Assembly (NCBI GenBank): GCA_039973685.1
Contig: JBDWKL010000009.1
Coordinates: forward strand, 1 to 64,000
Length of the DNA: 64,000 nt
Origin: Hyphomicrobiales bacterium
GTDB lineage: Bacteria; Pseudomonadota; Alphaproteobacteria; Rhizobiales; JACESI01
Reading direction: 5' to 3'
Shown here: positions 33,224 through 42,150 of the stretch, piece by piece
Numbering within the stretch: the stretch's first letter is position 1
Layout of the letters: each line of letters opens with the position of its first letter
Notes under the pieces: generated by a model
Databases searched by the model: none
The model's input: the letters and a program-made list of their open reading frames with translations, nothing else
Told to the model about the DNA's origin: nothing
Translations under genes and position numbers: made by a program

Positions 33224-34044
33224 GATGCATCCACTTTTTTAGCGTTTGGGACAAACAAGGTCTGCCCGTCAATTTGATAGGTGCCGATTAGCTTTTGTGC
33301 TTTCTCACTTACCAACCATGCTTCCAACTTCTTGGCCAAGCTTGATTTGATGTGAGGGTGTTTCTCAGCGTTCAGCGTCAACAAAGCATATTGGTTGAAT
33401 AATTTCGGATCACCCCAATTCAACAAAGCTAGGTTGCCTTTGTTTTTGAAGTTCAGCCACGACGCACGGTCGGCCAGAATATAGGCGTTCATGCCGCTTG
33501 CAATGTTCAGCGCCGCCCCCATTCCAGCACCAACTTCGCGGTACCAGGAACTATCATGAGCCGCAGTATCAAAGCCTGCCGCTTTCCAAAGTGAGATTTC
33601 ACGTTTGTGGGTACCGCTTTCATCGCCGCGAGAGACGAAGGGTGATTTTGTGGTCGCGATATTCTTGAGGGCTGTATGGGCGTTTTTGCCATCAGCTAGT
33701 TTCGCCGGATCGTCCTTTGGTCCGATGAAGACGAAATCATTGTACATAATCTCGGTGCGGCGCGTTCCAAAACCTTCTTCAATGAAAAGCTCTTCAGCCT
33801 TTTTAGAATGAACCAGAACCGCATCCACATCACCTTGGCGGCCAAGCTTCAAGGCTTGTCCTGTGCCAACCACAAGCAGATGCACGTCAAGCCCCGTGTC
33901 TTTCTTGATCGCAGGTAGAAGCACATCTGACAGGCCAGAATTATGAAAAGATGTCGTTACAGCAAGGCGCATCGTGTCAGCTGCGTTTGCAAAAGAACTC
34001 ATCCAAAAGAAGCTGAGCGACAACACCCAAGCAAGCATACGCAT
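33220..34044 (-). CDS. tupA: tungstate ABC importer, periplasmic binding protein
   Basis: This is a 274-residue binding protein with a signal peptide (about residues 1-21, ending FANA). The oxyanion-binding start TTSFHNSGLSDVLLP, the stretch VVGTGQALKLGRQGDVDAVLVHSKKAEE and YNDFVFIGP are characteristic of TupA rather than ModA. It binds tungstate with very high selectivity in characterised members. Its start overlaps the tupC stop. The importer would serve tungsten or molybdenum enzymes such as the formate dehydrogenase upstream. Confidence 0.88.
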   Translation of the reverse strand: MRMLAWVLSLSFFWMSSFANAADTMRLAVTTSFHNSGLSDVLLPAIKKDTGLDVHLLVVGTGQALKLGRQGDVDAVLVHSKKAEELFIEEGFGTRRTEIMYNDFVFIGPKDDPAKLADGKNAHTALKNIATTKSPFVSRGDESGTHKREISLWKAAGFDTAAHDSSWYREVGAGMGAALNIASGMNAYILADRASWLNFKNKGNLALLNWGDPKLFNQYALLTLNAEKHPHIKSSLAKKLEAWLVSEKAQKLIGTYQIDGQTLFVPNAKKVDAS

Positions 34045-34760
34045 TACACAATTTCTCCTTCAACAAACCGTCGCGCTTCATCGCTTTGCGGTTTCTTCCA
34101 GAAGGAGTTTGCCTCAGTATTTTCAAGCAGTCGAGCCTCATGTAGGAAAATAATATTCTTCGCCAATCGTCTGGCTTGCCCCATATCATGGGTGGTCATG
34201 ATAATTTCAACACCATCAAGAACAGCTTGCTGGATCAACGCTTCAATATCGCGCATTGCCTGTGCATCAAGGCTGGCCGTCGGTTCGTCGAGCAAGAGCA
34301 GATCAGGCTTCGTCACCAAGGCGCGGGCAATGGCGAGCTTTTGTGCTTCGCCGCCAGAAAGAAACGTCGCCCGTGTTGTCTCGCTGCCCTTCAAGCCAAC
34401 TCGTTCAATCATCGCCAGAGCGCTTTGTCTCGCTTCATCACGCGCAACACCGCGAAGCGACAGCGGGTAGATCACATTATCTAAAGCCGAACGCCTCAGC
34501 ATGATTGGTTTTTGAAACACGAAACTCTGCTTGCTACGCACCTGCTGAATATCATCGACGGCAAAAGCCACACGCCCTTGTCGTGCTCTTTCCAGCCCAT
34601 GGATAAGCCGTAGCAAGGTCGTCTTACCAGCGCCATTAGGACCGATGATCATTGTCGGCCCGCCAGCATCAATGGTGGTGGAAACAGGCCCAACCAAAAC
34701 TTTCGAGCGTTTTGAAACGACAGCCTCTTCAAGGCGGATGGGAAGGAGTGTGCTCACCAT
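34044..34760 (-). CDS. tupC: tungstate ABC importer, ATPase
   Basis: This is a 238-residue ABC ATPase with Walker A GPNGAGKTT (about residues 39-47), signature LSGGEAQKLAIARAL and Walker B LLLLDEPTASLD. It lies between tupB and tupA with overlaps on both sides, so the three form one operon. The C-terminus has no regulatory TOBE domain of the ModC type, which fits TupC. Confidence 0.87.
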   Translation of the reverse strand: MVSTLLPIRLEEAVVSKRSKVLVGPVSTTIDAGGPTMIIGPNGAGKTTLLRLIHGLERARQGRVAFAVDDIQQVRSKQSFVFQKPIMLRRSALDNVIYPLSLRGVARDEARQSALAMIERVGLKGSETTRATFLSGGEAQKLAIARALVTKPDLLLLDEPTASLDAQAMRDIEALIQQAVLDGVEIIMTTHDMGQARRLAKNIIFLHEARLLENTEANSFWKKPQSDEARRFVEGEIV

Positions 34761-35458
34761 GTTCCCTCCCGTTCTGTTTTAGAGACAGTGTGGATCAAAA
34801 GGTTCAGCACGACAGCGATCATGATCAAGACGATGCCCAGCGCTAAGGCGAGCGAGAAATCGCCCTTCCCTGTTTCAAGCGCGATAGCGGTCGTGAGCAC
34901 GCGAGTTACATGATCAATGTTACCGCCAACAATCATAATCGCACCAACCTCACCAATTGCCCGCCCAAAGCCTGCAAGCACTGCTGTTAGCAAAGCGCGA
35001 CGGGCATCAAACAATAAGGTGATTACGCGCTGCCAACGGCTTGTGCCGATGGAGATCAGCAAATCATGATAATTCGCCCATAGATCGCGGATGGATTGGT
35101 GAGTGATTGAAATGAGGATCGGAAGAATAATGATAACCTGAGCAATCACCATTGCTGTTGGGGTGAACAATAAGTCCAACACACCAAACGGACCAGAGCG
35201 CGACAGCAAGATATAAACCACGAGGCCTACAACAACCGGCGGCAAGCCCATGAAAGCGTTGATGATGGCAATGACATAGCGGCGAAAGCGAAAGCGGCGC
35301 ACAGCAATCCACGCACCAAAGGGAAGACCGATTAAAGACGCGATCACCACAGCAGTAATTGTCACTTGCAGGGAGCGCCAGACGATTTCCATTAAATCCG
35401 CATCGAAACTGACCAAAAGCCAGAATGCGTGACTGAGTGCTGCAATGATGTCAGCCAT
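34754..35458 (-). CDS. tupB: tungstate ABC importer, permease
   Basis: This is a 234-residue inner-membrane permease with about five helices. The EAA-loop region reads AVLAGFGRAIGEVGAIMIVGGNI near residue 160-180, typical of TupB/CysT-type permeases. It is the first gene of tupB-tupC-tupA and overlaps tupC by seven bases. No molybdate-binding regulator gene is nearby. Confidence 0.87.
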   Translation of the reverse strand: MADIIAALSHAFWLLVSFDADLMEIVWRSLQVTITAVVIASLIGLPFGAWIAVRRFRFRRYVIAIINAFMGLPPVVVGLVVYILLSRSGPFGVLDLLFTPTAMVIAQVIIILPILISITHQSIRDLWANYHDLLISIGTSRWQRVITLLFDARRALLTAVLAGFGRAIGEVGAIMIVGGNIDHVTRVLTTAIALETGKGDFSLALALGIVLIMIAVVLNLLIHTVSKTEREGTW

Positions 35459-35502
35459 GTCGTTTAGTCCGAAGAGTTACGCCGTAGTTCATCGTGCTTG
35501 AT

Positions 35503-35871
35503 CTAGTCTTTCTTCAATGTTTCAGCGTAAGCGACTAAGGGATCAATATCATCAATTGTCAAAAAGATAAGCACTGTTGTTGGAGGATCTTGAGGATAAT
35601 CAAAACCTTCAATCCGCACCACAGAAGGATGCGGCCTGCGCACGTGGAAGGTTTGGAAGCGCTCGCGCCAATCATCCAGCTCATTGACCATGAGTTGAAA
35701 CGACGGTGTCGACGAAATACCGCCCTTGGGATTGATGTCTCCCACCACATGGCAACGCGTGCAATGCTGGCCAGCGGTCTTCTTACCAGCCGCAATTTCA
35801 GCATCATTGGCATGAGCTGTAGTCGCACCCAACAAGGCGAATATAGGTAGTATGAAACGCAACTTCCTCAT
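35503..35871 (-). CDS. exported class I cytochrome c
   Basis: This is a 122-residue periplasmic cytochrome with a signal peptide (residues about 1-22, ending THA), heme motif CTRCH and a likely Met ligand. I chose ATG 35871, which has GGGAGG just upstream; the frame is also open from GTG 35898. A PQDPPTTVLIF segment near the C-terminus resembles other single-heme cytochromes of unknown partner. It lies 45 bases upstream of tupB on the same strand, so it could be the first gene of the tungstate transcript. It may accept electrons from formate oxidation. Confidence 0.8.
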   Translation of the reverse strand: MRKLRFILPIFALLGATTAHANDAEIAAGKKTAGQHCTRCHVVGDINPKGGISSTPSFQLMVNELDDWRERFQTFHVRRPHPSVVRIEGFDYPQDPPTTVLIFLTIDDIDPLVAYAETLKKD

Positions 35872-35936
35872 CTGTCCTCCCAACAGCTGATAGGACACAG
35901 GTTAAGTGAGAACGAGGAATTTGCAAGTATCTCTGT

Positions 35937-36623
35937 TTAAGCTTTCAAAAAGTCGCGAATATAGGCAGCAATGCGGTCGTTATCGACCGAGGTGCTAAGG
36001 GTTTCGATCGCGTCATTTGATAGCTCATCACTAAAAGTCAAACCGCGACGAACCTCAATGAGATCACTCATGAAATCGGCATTAAATTCTGGGTGTGGTT
36101 GGAAGCTGATTGCTTTGCCTTGGTAGCTAATTGCCGCATTTTCGCAAAACGGCGACGACCCGATCACTTTTGCATCGTTTGGTAGTTCAACCACTTGGTC
36201 TTGGTGCACAGCATTAATGCGGATTGGTTCTGGTCCATTACCGAGATCAATCTCATAATCATGAACGCCAAGCCCCCATCCGCCGTCAAACTTCACCACC
36301 TTGCCACCGAGTGCTTGCGCCATTACCTGATGCCCGAAGCAAATACCCACAAGCGGAACATTCGCAGCATAGGCGTCGCGAATAAACTCTTCTAAAGCTG
36401 GAATGAAAGCATGATCTTCATAGGCACCATGCGCTGATCCGCTTAGGACATAGGCATCGCATTCATTGACGTTTGAGGGGAACTTTTGATCAACGACAAA
36501 ATAGTCTTGAAATTCGAATCCGTCAGAGCCAATCAGCCGTTCGAAAAAACCGCCATACTCGCCATAGGCCTCGACGAGTTCTTCACGCACGTGGCCTGTT
36601 ATTAGGATACCAATTTTTTTCAT
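35937..36623 (-). CDS. class I glutamine amidotransferase
   Basis: This is a 228-residue GATase1 protein of the GuaA-N-terminal-like type. The nucleophile elbow GICFGHQVMAQALGG (Cys near residue 96) and the His-Glu pair in FQPHPEFNADF complete the triad. It starts four bases after potI, so it belongs to the polyamine cluster. In that setting it could hydrolyse a gamma-glutamylated intermediate, paired with the PuuA-like synthetase upstream, though it is not a classic PuuD. Confidence 0.82.
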   Translation of the reverse strand: MKKIGILITGHVREELVEAYGEYGGFFERLIGSDGFEFQDYFVVDQKFPSNVNECDAYVLSGSAHGAYEDHAFIPALEEFIRDAYAANVPLVGICFGHQVMAQALGGKVVKFDGGWGLGVHDYEIDLGNGPEPIRINAVHQDQVVELPNDAKVIGSSPFCENAAISYQGKAISFQPHPEFNADFMSDLIEVRRGLTFSDELSNDAIETLSTSVDNDRIAAYIRDFLKA

Positions 36624-36627
36624 GCGT

Positions 36628-37452
36628 CTAAGCCTGACTTTGAGCCAATTTCAATCGTTTTTCTTGCCGCCACATCAACACACCAGCAACAATAACGCCA
36701 AGCGCTACGGCACCAATGAGCAGCGTTGCAACCGCGTTGATTTCGGGTGTAACACCAAGGCGAACCTTTGAGAAGATTACAATTGGCAAAGTGGACGAAG
36801 AAGGGCCAGAAACGAAACTTGCAATAACCAGATCATCGAGCGATAGGGTGAAAGCGAGCAACCAACCAGATATCATGGCAGGCATAATGGTTGGCAATGT
36901 TATATCCCAAAACACTCTTGCTGGTCGTGCGCCAAGATCCATCGCGGCTTCTTCGATGGAACGGTCAACCGACACCAAACGTGATTGCACAACAACCGCA
37001 ATATAGGCCATGGCGAAGGTGGTGTGAGCGATGATGATCGTCGATTTACCGCGTCCTGCGGGCCAGCCAAATGCGGCTTCCATCGCGATGAAAAGCAAGA
37101 GCAATGAGAGGCCCGTAATCACTTCTGGCATAACGAGCGGTGCGGTCACCGCACCTGACAAGGTCAAGCGCCCGCGAAACTTTTTGAAACGAACGAGTGC
37201 GAAGGCTGCCAATGTTCCAAGCACGAGAGCAAGGCTTGCGCTGATGAAGGCGATTTCCAAGGAAAGATAGGCAGCATTGAGTATCTGCTCATTCTCCAGC
37301 AACGCCCCATACCATTTCACTGAAAAACCAGACCAGACTGTTGCAAGGCGCGATTCATTAAATGAGTAAACAACAAGCCACACAATCGGCCCATATAAAA
37401 ACGCAAAACCCAGTGTGACTGCAATGAGGAGGGAACTAGATCGACGTTGCAT
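36628..37452 (-). CDS. potI: spermidine/putrescine ABC importer, permease
   Basis: This is a 274-residue permease with about six helices. The EAA loop reads EEAAMDLGARPARVFWDITLP. I take ATG 37452 with GAGGAGG directly upstream; the frame is open to 37548 but overlaps potH and lacks a ribosome site. It lies two bases after the potH stop. It is the partner of PotH in the putrescine-type PotFGHI importer. Confidence 0.88.
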   Translation of the reverse strand: MQRRSSSLLIAVTLGFAFLYGPIVWLVVYSFNESRLATVWSGFSVKWYGALLENEQILNAAYLSLEIAFISASLALVLGTLAAFALVRFKKFRGRLTLSGAVTAPLVMPEVITGLSLLLLFIAMEAAFGWPAGRGKSTIIIAHTTFAMAYIAVVVQSRLVSVDRSIEEAAMDLGARPARVFWDITLPTIMPAMISGWLLAFTLSLDDLVIASFVSGPSSSTLPIVIFSKVRLGVTPEINAVATLLIGAVALGVIVAGVLMWRQEKRLKLAQSQA

Positions 37453-37454
37453 CG

Positions 37455-38378
37455 CTATGCCTCCTCTTTTTGTTGTGCGCGAAGGAACATCGTTGGCAAC
37501 ACAATGAGGAGCAGCATCACAACAGCCACGGCAGAAGCAACAGGCCAATCGCGGTTGGAGAAGAATTCATCCCACAAGACACGGCCAATCATCAATGTAT
37601 CTGGTCCACCAAGGAGCGCTGGAATAACAAACTCACCAACGGCGGGAATAAACACAAGCAGCGAGCCTGCCATGATGCCCGGGATGGACAGAGGAAGCGT
37701 TACCGTGAGAAACGCCTTAACAGGTCGCGACCCAAGATCGGCAGCGGCTTCCAACAAGGTGCCATCGAGTTTTGCAAGGTTCGCATAAAGCGGCAAAATC
37801 ATGAACGGTAGGTAGGTGTAGACGATGCCGAGATACGTCGCAAAATCGGTTTGCAAAAGCTGCAAAGGTTCATCGATGATACCAAGGGACAAAAGCGCTG
37901 AACTCAAAATACCCTTCGGCTTTAAAATTCCGATCCACGCATAAACCCGCAGCAGGAATGACGTCCAAAAAGGCAAGATGATCATCAGCAACAAGATCGC
38001 CCGAAAAGCCCCCTCTTGCTTCGCGATATAATAGGCCATCGGGTAGCCGATCAACAGGCAGATGAGCGTGGAGAAGAAAGCAATCGTTACGCTCTCAAGA
38101 TAGGCTTTATAATAAAGGCTGTCCTCGATCAGATAAGCGTAGTTGCCAAAATTGAGGGTGAATTTCAGGAAATTATCATCGGACCATTCAAACAATGGGA
38201 GATAGGGAGGCCGCGCAAGCGCTGCCTCTGAGACAGAAATTTTCAGAACAAGAAACAGCGGTAAGATGAAAAAGACGAACAACCAGATGAGCGGCACCAA
38301 GACAACCAGAGTGCGGCCTGACGGGATGAACCGCCCTCGCCCCAGTCTTGCCGTTCCAGCATCATCAGCCATGCTCAT
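37455..38378 (-). CDS. potH: spermidine/putrescine ABC importer, permease
   Basis: This is a 307-residue permease with a longer N-terminal region and about six helices (for example LVVLVPLIWLFVFFILPLFLVL). The EAA loop EAAADLGSRPVKAFLTVTLP is present. Its start overlaps the potG stop by four bases. It pairs with PotI. Confidence 0.88.
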   Translation of the reverse strand: MSMADDAGTARLGRGRFIPSGRTLVVLVPLIWLFVFFILPLFLVLKISVSEAALARPPYLPLFEWSDDNFLKFTLNFGNYAYLIEDSLYYKAYLESVTIAFFSTLICLLIGYPMAYYIAKQEGAFRAILLLMIILPFWTSFLLRVYAWIGILKPKGILSSALLSLGIIDEPLQLLQTDFATYLGIVYTYLPFMILPLYANLAKLDGTLLEAAADLGSRPVKAFLTVTLPLSIPGIMAGSLLVFIPAVGEFVIPALLGGPDTLMIGRVLWDEFFSNRDWPVASAVAVVMLLLIVLPTMFLRAQQKEEA

Positions 38379-39514
38379 GAGACAAGCACCACGCCAGCGC
38401 TATCGTCCCAACTGACGTATACATCTTCTTCCCATGTGATCGCATCTTGGCGTCGGTCGGTATTGGGTGTTGTCACTCGCAGCATTTTACCCGATGCAAG
38501 CTTGATCAGATAGACTGACTGCCCCCCCAGATAGGCGATGTCGTCGACTTTGCCTGCGCAAACATTATGCTTCTGCTTGGGCTTCGTGCGGCTGATTTTG
38601 ATTTTCTCTGGGCGCACAGCAAAGGCGACCTTTTGATTAAGCACGCAGGAAATTGAATGCCCAACCCGCAATTCACTCTCCGCTTCAGGGGAGCGAACGC
38701 CTGTTGCTTTTTCATTGTCGGTTGAAATCACACCCTCAAACAAGTTCACCGACCCTACGAAATCTGCAACGAAGCGGCTTTGTGGATATTCATAAATATC
38801 GCGCGGCTCACCCACCTGAATGATGCGGCCCTTATCCATCACACCAATACGGGTAGAAAGCGTCATCGCCTCTTCTTGGTCGTGGGTTACAACGACGAAT
38901 GTAACGCCCAATTCTTCTTGAATGTTGACCAGTTCAAATTGTGTTTCTTCGCGCAGTTTTTTGTCTAACGCACCAAGCGGCTCATCAAGCAACAGGAGCT
39001 TCGGTTTCTTCGCCAAAGCTCGCGCAAGAGCAACACGCTGACGTTGACCGCCAGAAAGCTGATGTGGTTTTCTTTTGGCAAATTCCTCAAGCTGAACGAG
39101 TCTCAGCATCTCTTCTACGCGGGTGTTGATCTCAGCCTTCGCCATGCCATCACGCTTCAAGCCGTAGGCAATGTTATTCATAACACTCATGTGCGGAAAC
39201 AACGCGTAAGACTGGAACATCATATTCACAGGGCGCTCATAGGGTGGCACGCCTGTCATGTCTTGTCCGTCAATTTCAACAGTGCCGCCTGTTATGTCTT
39301 CAAAGCCAGACAACATCCGCAAAAGCGTAGACTTGCCGCAGCCAGAACCGCCTAACAAACAGAAGAGCTCGCCCTGATAAATATCCAAACTGATATTGTC
39401 GACAGCAGTAAAGGCGCCATAATTTTTGGTGACATTTTGTATTCGAATAAAGGGGGTAGCACTTGGATCAGTCCAAGGTTTGTTTAGCGTATACTGGCCC
39501 AACTGCTGTTCCAT
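38375..39514 (-). CDS. potG: spermidine/putrescine ABC importer, ATPase
   Basis: This is a 379-residue ATPase with Walker A GGSGCGKSTLL, signature LSGGQRQRVALARAL, Walker B LLLLDEPLGALD and a C-terminal TOBE regulatory domain (about residues 290-375). It is the second gene of potFGHI, separated from potF by a terminator-like hairpin. Confidence 0.9.
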   Translation of the reverse strand: MEQQLGQYTLNKPWTDPSATPFIRIQNVTKNYGAFTAVDNISLDIYQGELFCLLGGSGCGKSTLLRMLSGFEDITGGTVEIDGQDMTGVPPYERPVNMMFQSYALFPHMSVMNNIAYGLKRDGMAKAEINTRVEEMLRLVQLEEFAKRKPHQLSGGQRQRVALARALAKKPKLLLLDEPLGALDKKLREETQFELVNIQEELGVTFVVVTHDQEEAMTLSTRIGVMDKGRIIQVGEPRDIYEYPQSRFVADFVGSVNLFEGVISTDNEKATGVRSPEAESELRVGHSISCVLNQKVAFAVRPEKIKISRTKPKQKHNVCAGKVDDIAYLGGQSVYLIKLASGKMLRVTTPNTDRRQDAITWEEDVYVSWDDSAGVVLVS

Positions 39515-39535
39515 TTTACCCTCACCTTTAAAAAA

Positions 39536-39559
39536 GGCGGCATTTTAAAAAGTGCCGCC
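39536..39559 (-). terminator. intergenic attenuator between potF and potG
   Basis: A 7-bp stem (GGCGGCA / TGCCGCC) with a 10-base loop is followed on the minus strand by six T. It sits between the binding-protein gene and the rest of the transporter operon, so partial termination would give more PotF than PotGHI. Confidence 0.75.
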
Positions 39560-39572
39560 CTTTCAAACTAAC

Positions 39573-40667
39573 TTACTGGCCAGTTTTGATTTTAGTCCAT
39601 GCACGTGTTTGTGAACGCTCATAACGAGCGGAACGAACCGCCGCAGCTGTGAGCTTATTCTTCACTTCGTCTGATGGGTAGATTGCAGGATCGCCTGTTA
39701 CGTCTTTGTCGATCAGATCGAACGATGCTGAGTTGCCATTCGCATAATAAACGTAGTCTGAAATCTCAGCAATGATGTCTGGGCGCATGATAAAGTCGAG
39801 GAACTTGTGCGCATTATCAACATGCTTGGCATCCGTTGGAATTGCCATCATGTCAAACCAGATCAACGTGCCTTCTTTAGGAATTGTATAACCTATTTCA
39901 ACACCTTTATCAGCTTCCGCCGCACGGTCACGCGCTTGGAAAACATCGCCAGACCAACCGACAGCGATACATGTGTCGCCGTTTGCTAGATCGGAAATAT
40001 ACTGACTTGAATGGAAATAACGAATGCTTGGGCGGACTGCTTCCAGTGCTGCTTGAGCTTTTTCAAGATCAGCTTTGTCTTCAGAGTTTGGATCAAGATC
40101 AAGCGCATCTTTCACACTTTGAAGCACATCATCTGGCGCATCCAAAAAGGAAACACCGCAATCAGCAAACTTAGATACAACATCTGGTTTCAACACCAAA
40201 TCCCAGCTATCCGTCGGCGCGTCTGCCATACGTTCAGCGATCAATTTTGTGTTGTAGCCAATGCCAACTGTGCCCCACATATAGGTAATTGCATGCTCGT
40301 TGTTTGGATCGTGTAGAGCCACGCGCGCTGCAATTTCAGGGTCTAAATTTTTCCAGTTCGGCAACTTGCTCTTATCAAGCTTTTGGAAAACACCGGCTTT
40401 AATTTGACGCGCTAGAAAGCTAGAGCTTGGCACAACAACATCATAACCAGTGCTGCCAGCAAGAAGCTTTGCTTCCAAAACTTCGTTTGAATCAAACACG
40501 TCATAATTGACTTTAATGCCTGTTTCAGTTTCGAATTTTTTTATTGTCTCTTCAGCAATATAATCCGACCAATTATATATATTCAAAACTTTCTCATCAG
40601 CAGCTAACGCTGAGTAAGAAAAGAACATCGCAGTTGCGACACTGCCCAATAAAATTTTGCTTTTCAC
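39573..40667 (-). CDS. potF: putrescine/spermidine-binding protein
   Basis: This is a 364-residue periplasmic binding protein of the PotD/PotF type with a signal peptide ending LAADEK. The typical IYNWSDYIAEETIKKFE and NYDVFDSNEVLEAKLLAG stretches are present. It has a GTG start preceded by GGGGAGA. It lies first in potFGHI and directly after the PuuA-like gene. PotF-type (putrescine) is more likely than PotD, but ligand specificity is not readable with certainty. Confidence 0.88.
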   Translation of the reverse strand: MKSKILLGSVATAMFFSYSALAADEKVLNIYNWSDYIAEETIKKFETETGIKVNYDVFDSNEVLEAKLLAGSTGYDVVVPSSSFLARQIKAGVFQKLDKSKLPNWKNLDPEIAARVALHDPNNEHAITYMWGTVGIGYNTKLIAERMADAPTDSWDLVLKPDVVSKFADCGVSFLDAPDDVLQSVKDALDLDPNSEDKADLEKAQAALEAVRPSIRYFHSSQYISDLANGDTCIAVGWSGDVFQARDRAAEADKGVEIGYTIPKEGTLIWFDMMAIPTDAKHVDNAHKFLDFIMRPDIIAEISDYVYYANGNSASFDLIDKDVTGDPAIYPSDEVKNKLTAAAVRSARYERSQTRAWTKIKTGQ

Positions 40668-40752
40668 GACTTTCTCCCCGGTGCAGTCAAAATTGATCTT
40701 TCACTATAAACATTTACGACACTTGGGAAAGCCTGAAAAATATACAGTGCTA

Positions 40753-42072
40753 TCAAACAGTCTCCACATAAGTTTCGTATTCGAATTTAGAAATCTGTGC
40801 ACCAAAGATAACCTGCTCTTGCTCTTTGCACGCCACCACCATGCGCATCAAACGTGGATCAAAAAGTACGTTATTTTTATCAAACATCTTGAAGGCACTC
40901 ACGGCCTGCACCCAGTTCAATGGAAGTTCCGAACGGTCTGCATCATAAGCGTTACCAACCACCGGTTCACTTGGCACCAATTCCTCATTCATCCCATAAA
41001 GCGCAGCACCCATTATGGCTGCTAAAACCATGTAAGGGTTCGCATCTGCACCCGCGACGCGGTGTTCTATACGGCGGGCTTTTGGCGGTGAATTGGGAAC
41101 TCGCAGTGCCGTGAGGCGGTTATCATATCCCCAAACTATTTTCGTTGGCGCAAAACTGCCAGGTAAGAACCGACGGTAAGAGTTTGCGTGAGGGGCAAAC
41201 AAAAGCATATGGCTTTGCATAAACATTTCTAGCCCAGCCAAAGCATGGCGCATGACAGGTGTTCCCTCGTCGCCACCATTGTCAAAAATATTATTGCCAT
41301 CAGCATCCAACACACTGAAATGCACATGCAACCCATTGCCTGCGCCATCGCCAAATGGCTTGGCCATAAAGGTTGCTTCCAAACCGTGTTTTACTGCAAC
41401 GCCTTTGATGATGCGTTTTAAGAAATACGTATTGTCGGCAATTTTCACAGCACCTGGTTGGTGTTTCAGATTGATCTCATATTGCCCAGGACTGGCCTCA
41501 GAGATTGCAGCACCAAGACCAACACCCCAAGCATCCGCGGTCTCATAGACTTCCTTGAAGAACGCTTCCTTCTCCTGCATCGCATCAATGCATTCAACGG
41601 CGGCACTCGTTTTCAAGCGGCCATCACCATCAGGTTGGAACGCTCCGTCATTACGTTTTACCAGATGAAATTCAAGCTCTGTCGCTGAGACAACCGACAG
41701 GCCTTTTGCAGCATATTCTGCCTCAATCTTCGCAAGGGCACCACGCGGGCAAACCCCATTGGGGGTTCCACCCTCTTCCACCATCATGATTGGGATCAGG
41801 CTGGTCGGTTCATCAAACCAACTCTGAAGTAATGTGCCGCGATCTGTTGGGCGAAAATAGCCATCCGCATCACCATTATCGAACACCTGCGCACTATTCT
41901 CGATGTCATTGCCCCAAATATCCACACCGACAATGGAAAGCGGCATACGAACGCCGTCTTTGATGGAGGATTTGATATAGTCGCCCGTCAAACGCTTGCC
42001 ACGCAAAATACCGTTATAATCAACGATCGCCATCATGGCTGTTTCTGGATCATCTTTGGGTTTGGAGCTCAT
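40753..42072 (-). CDS. puuA: gamma-glutamylpolyamine synthetase (PuuA-like)
   Basis: This 439-residue enzyme is of the glutamine-synthetase superfamily (type GSIII-like/PuuA). ATP/Glu-site motifs GNGLHVHFS, LFAPHANSYRRF and the RIEHRVAGADANPYM stretch are present. It would ligate glutamate to putrescine or another amine as the first step of the gamma-glutamyl pathway. I take ATG 42072, where the conserved N-terminus begins; the frame is open to 42120. It lies 85 bases before potF on the same strand and is divergent from ccmA. Ethanolamine or other monoamines are alternative substrates. Confidence 0.82.
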   Translation of the reverse strand: MSSKPKDDPETAMMAIVDYNGILRGKRLTGDYIKSSIKDGVRMPLSIVGVDIWGNDIENSAQVFDNGDADGYFRPTDRGTLLQSWFDEPTSLIPIMMVEEGGTPNGVCPRGALAKIEAEYAAKGLSVVSATELEFHLVKRNDGAFQPDGDGRLKTSAAVECIDAMQEKEAFFKEVYETADAWGVGLGAAISEASPGQYEINLKHQPGAVKIADNTYFLKRIIKGVAVKHGLEATFMAKPFGDGAGNGLHVHFSVLDADGNNIFDNGGDEGTPVMRHALAGLEMFMQSHMLLFAPHANSYRRFLPGSFAPTKIVWGYDNRLTALRVPNSPPKARRIEHRVAGADANPYMVLAAIMGAALYGMNEELVPSEPVVGNAYDADRSELPLNWVQAVSAFKMFDKNNVLFDPRLMRMVVACKEQEQVIFGAQISKFEYETYVETV

Positions 42073-42150
42073 TTTGCATTTACGCCATAGTATGGTTAGA
42101 AGAAGCAACGTTATAGCCACGCACCAAAAAAGAAAATCCCCTATTTTTCA

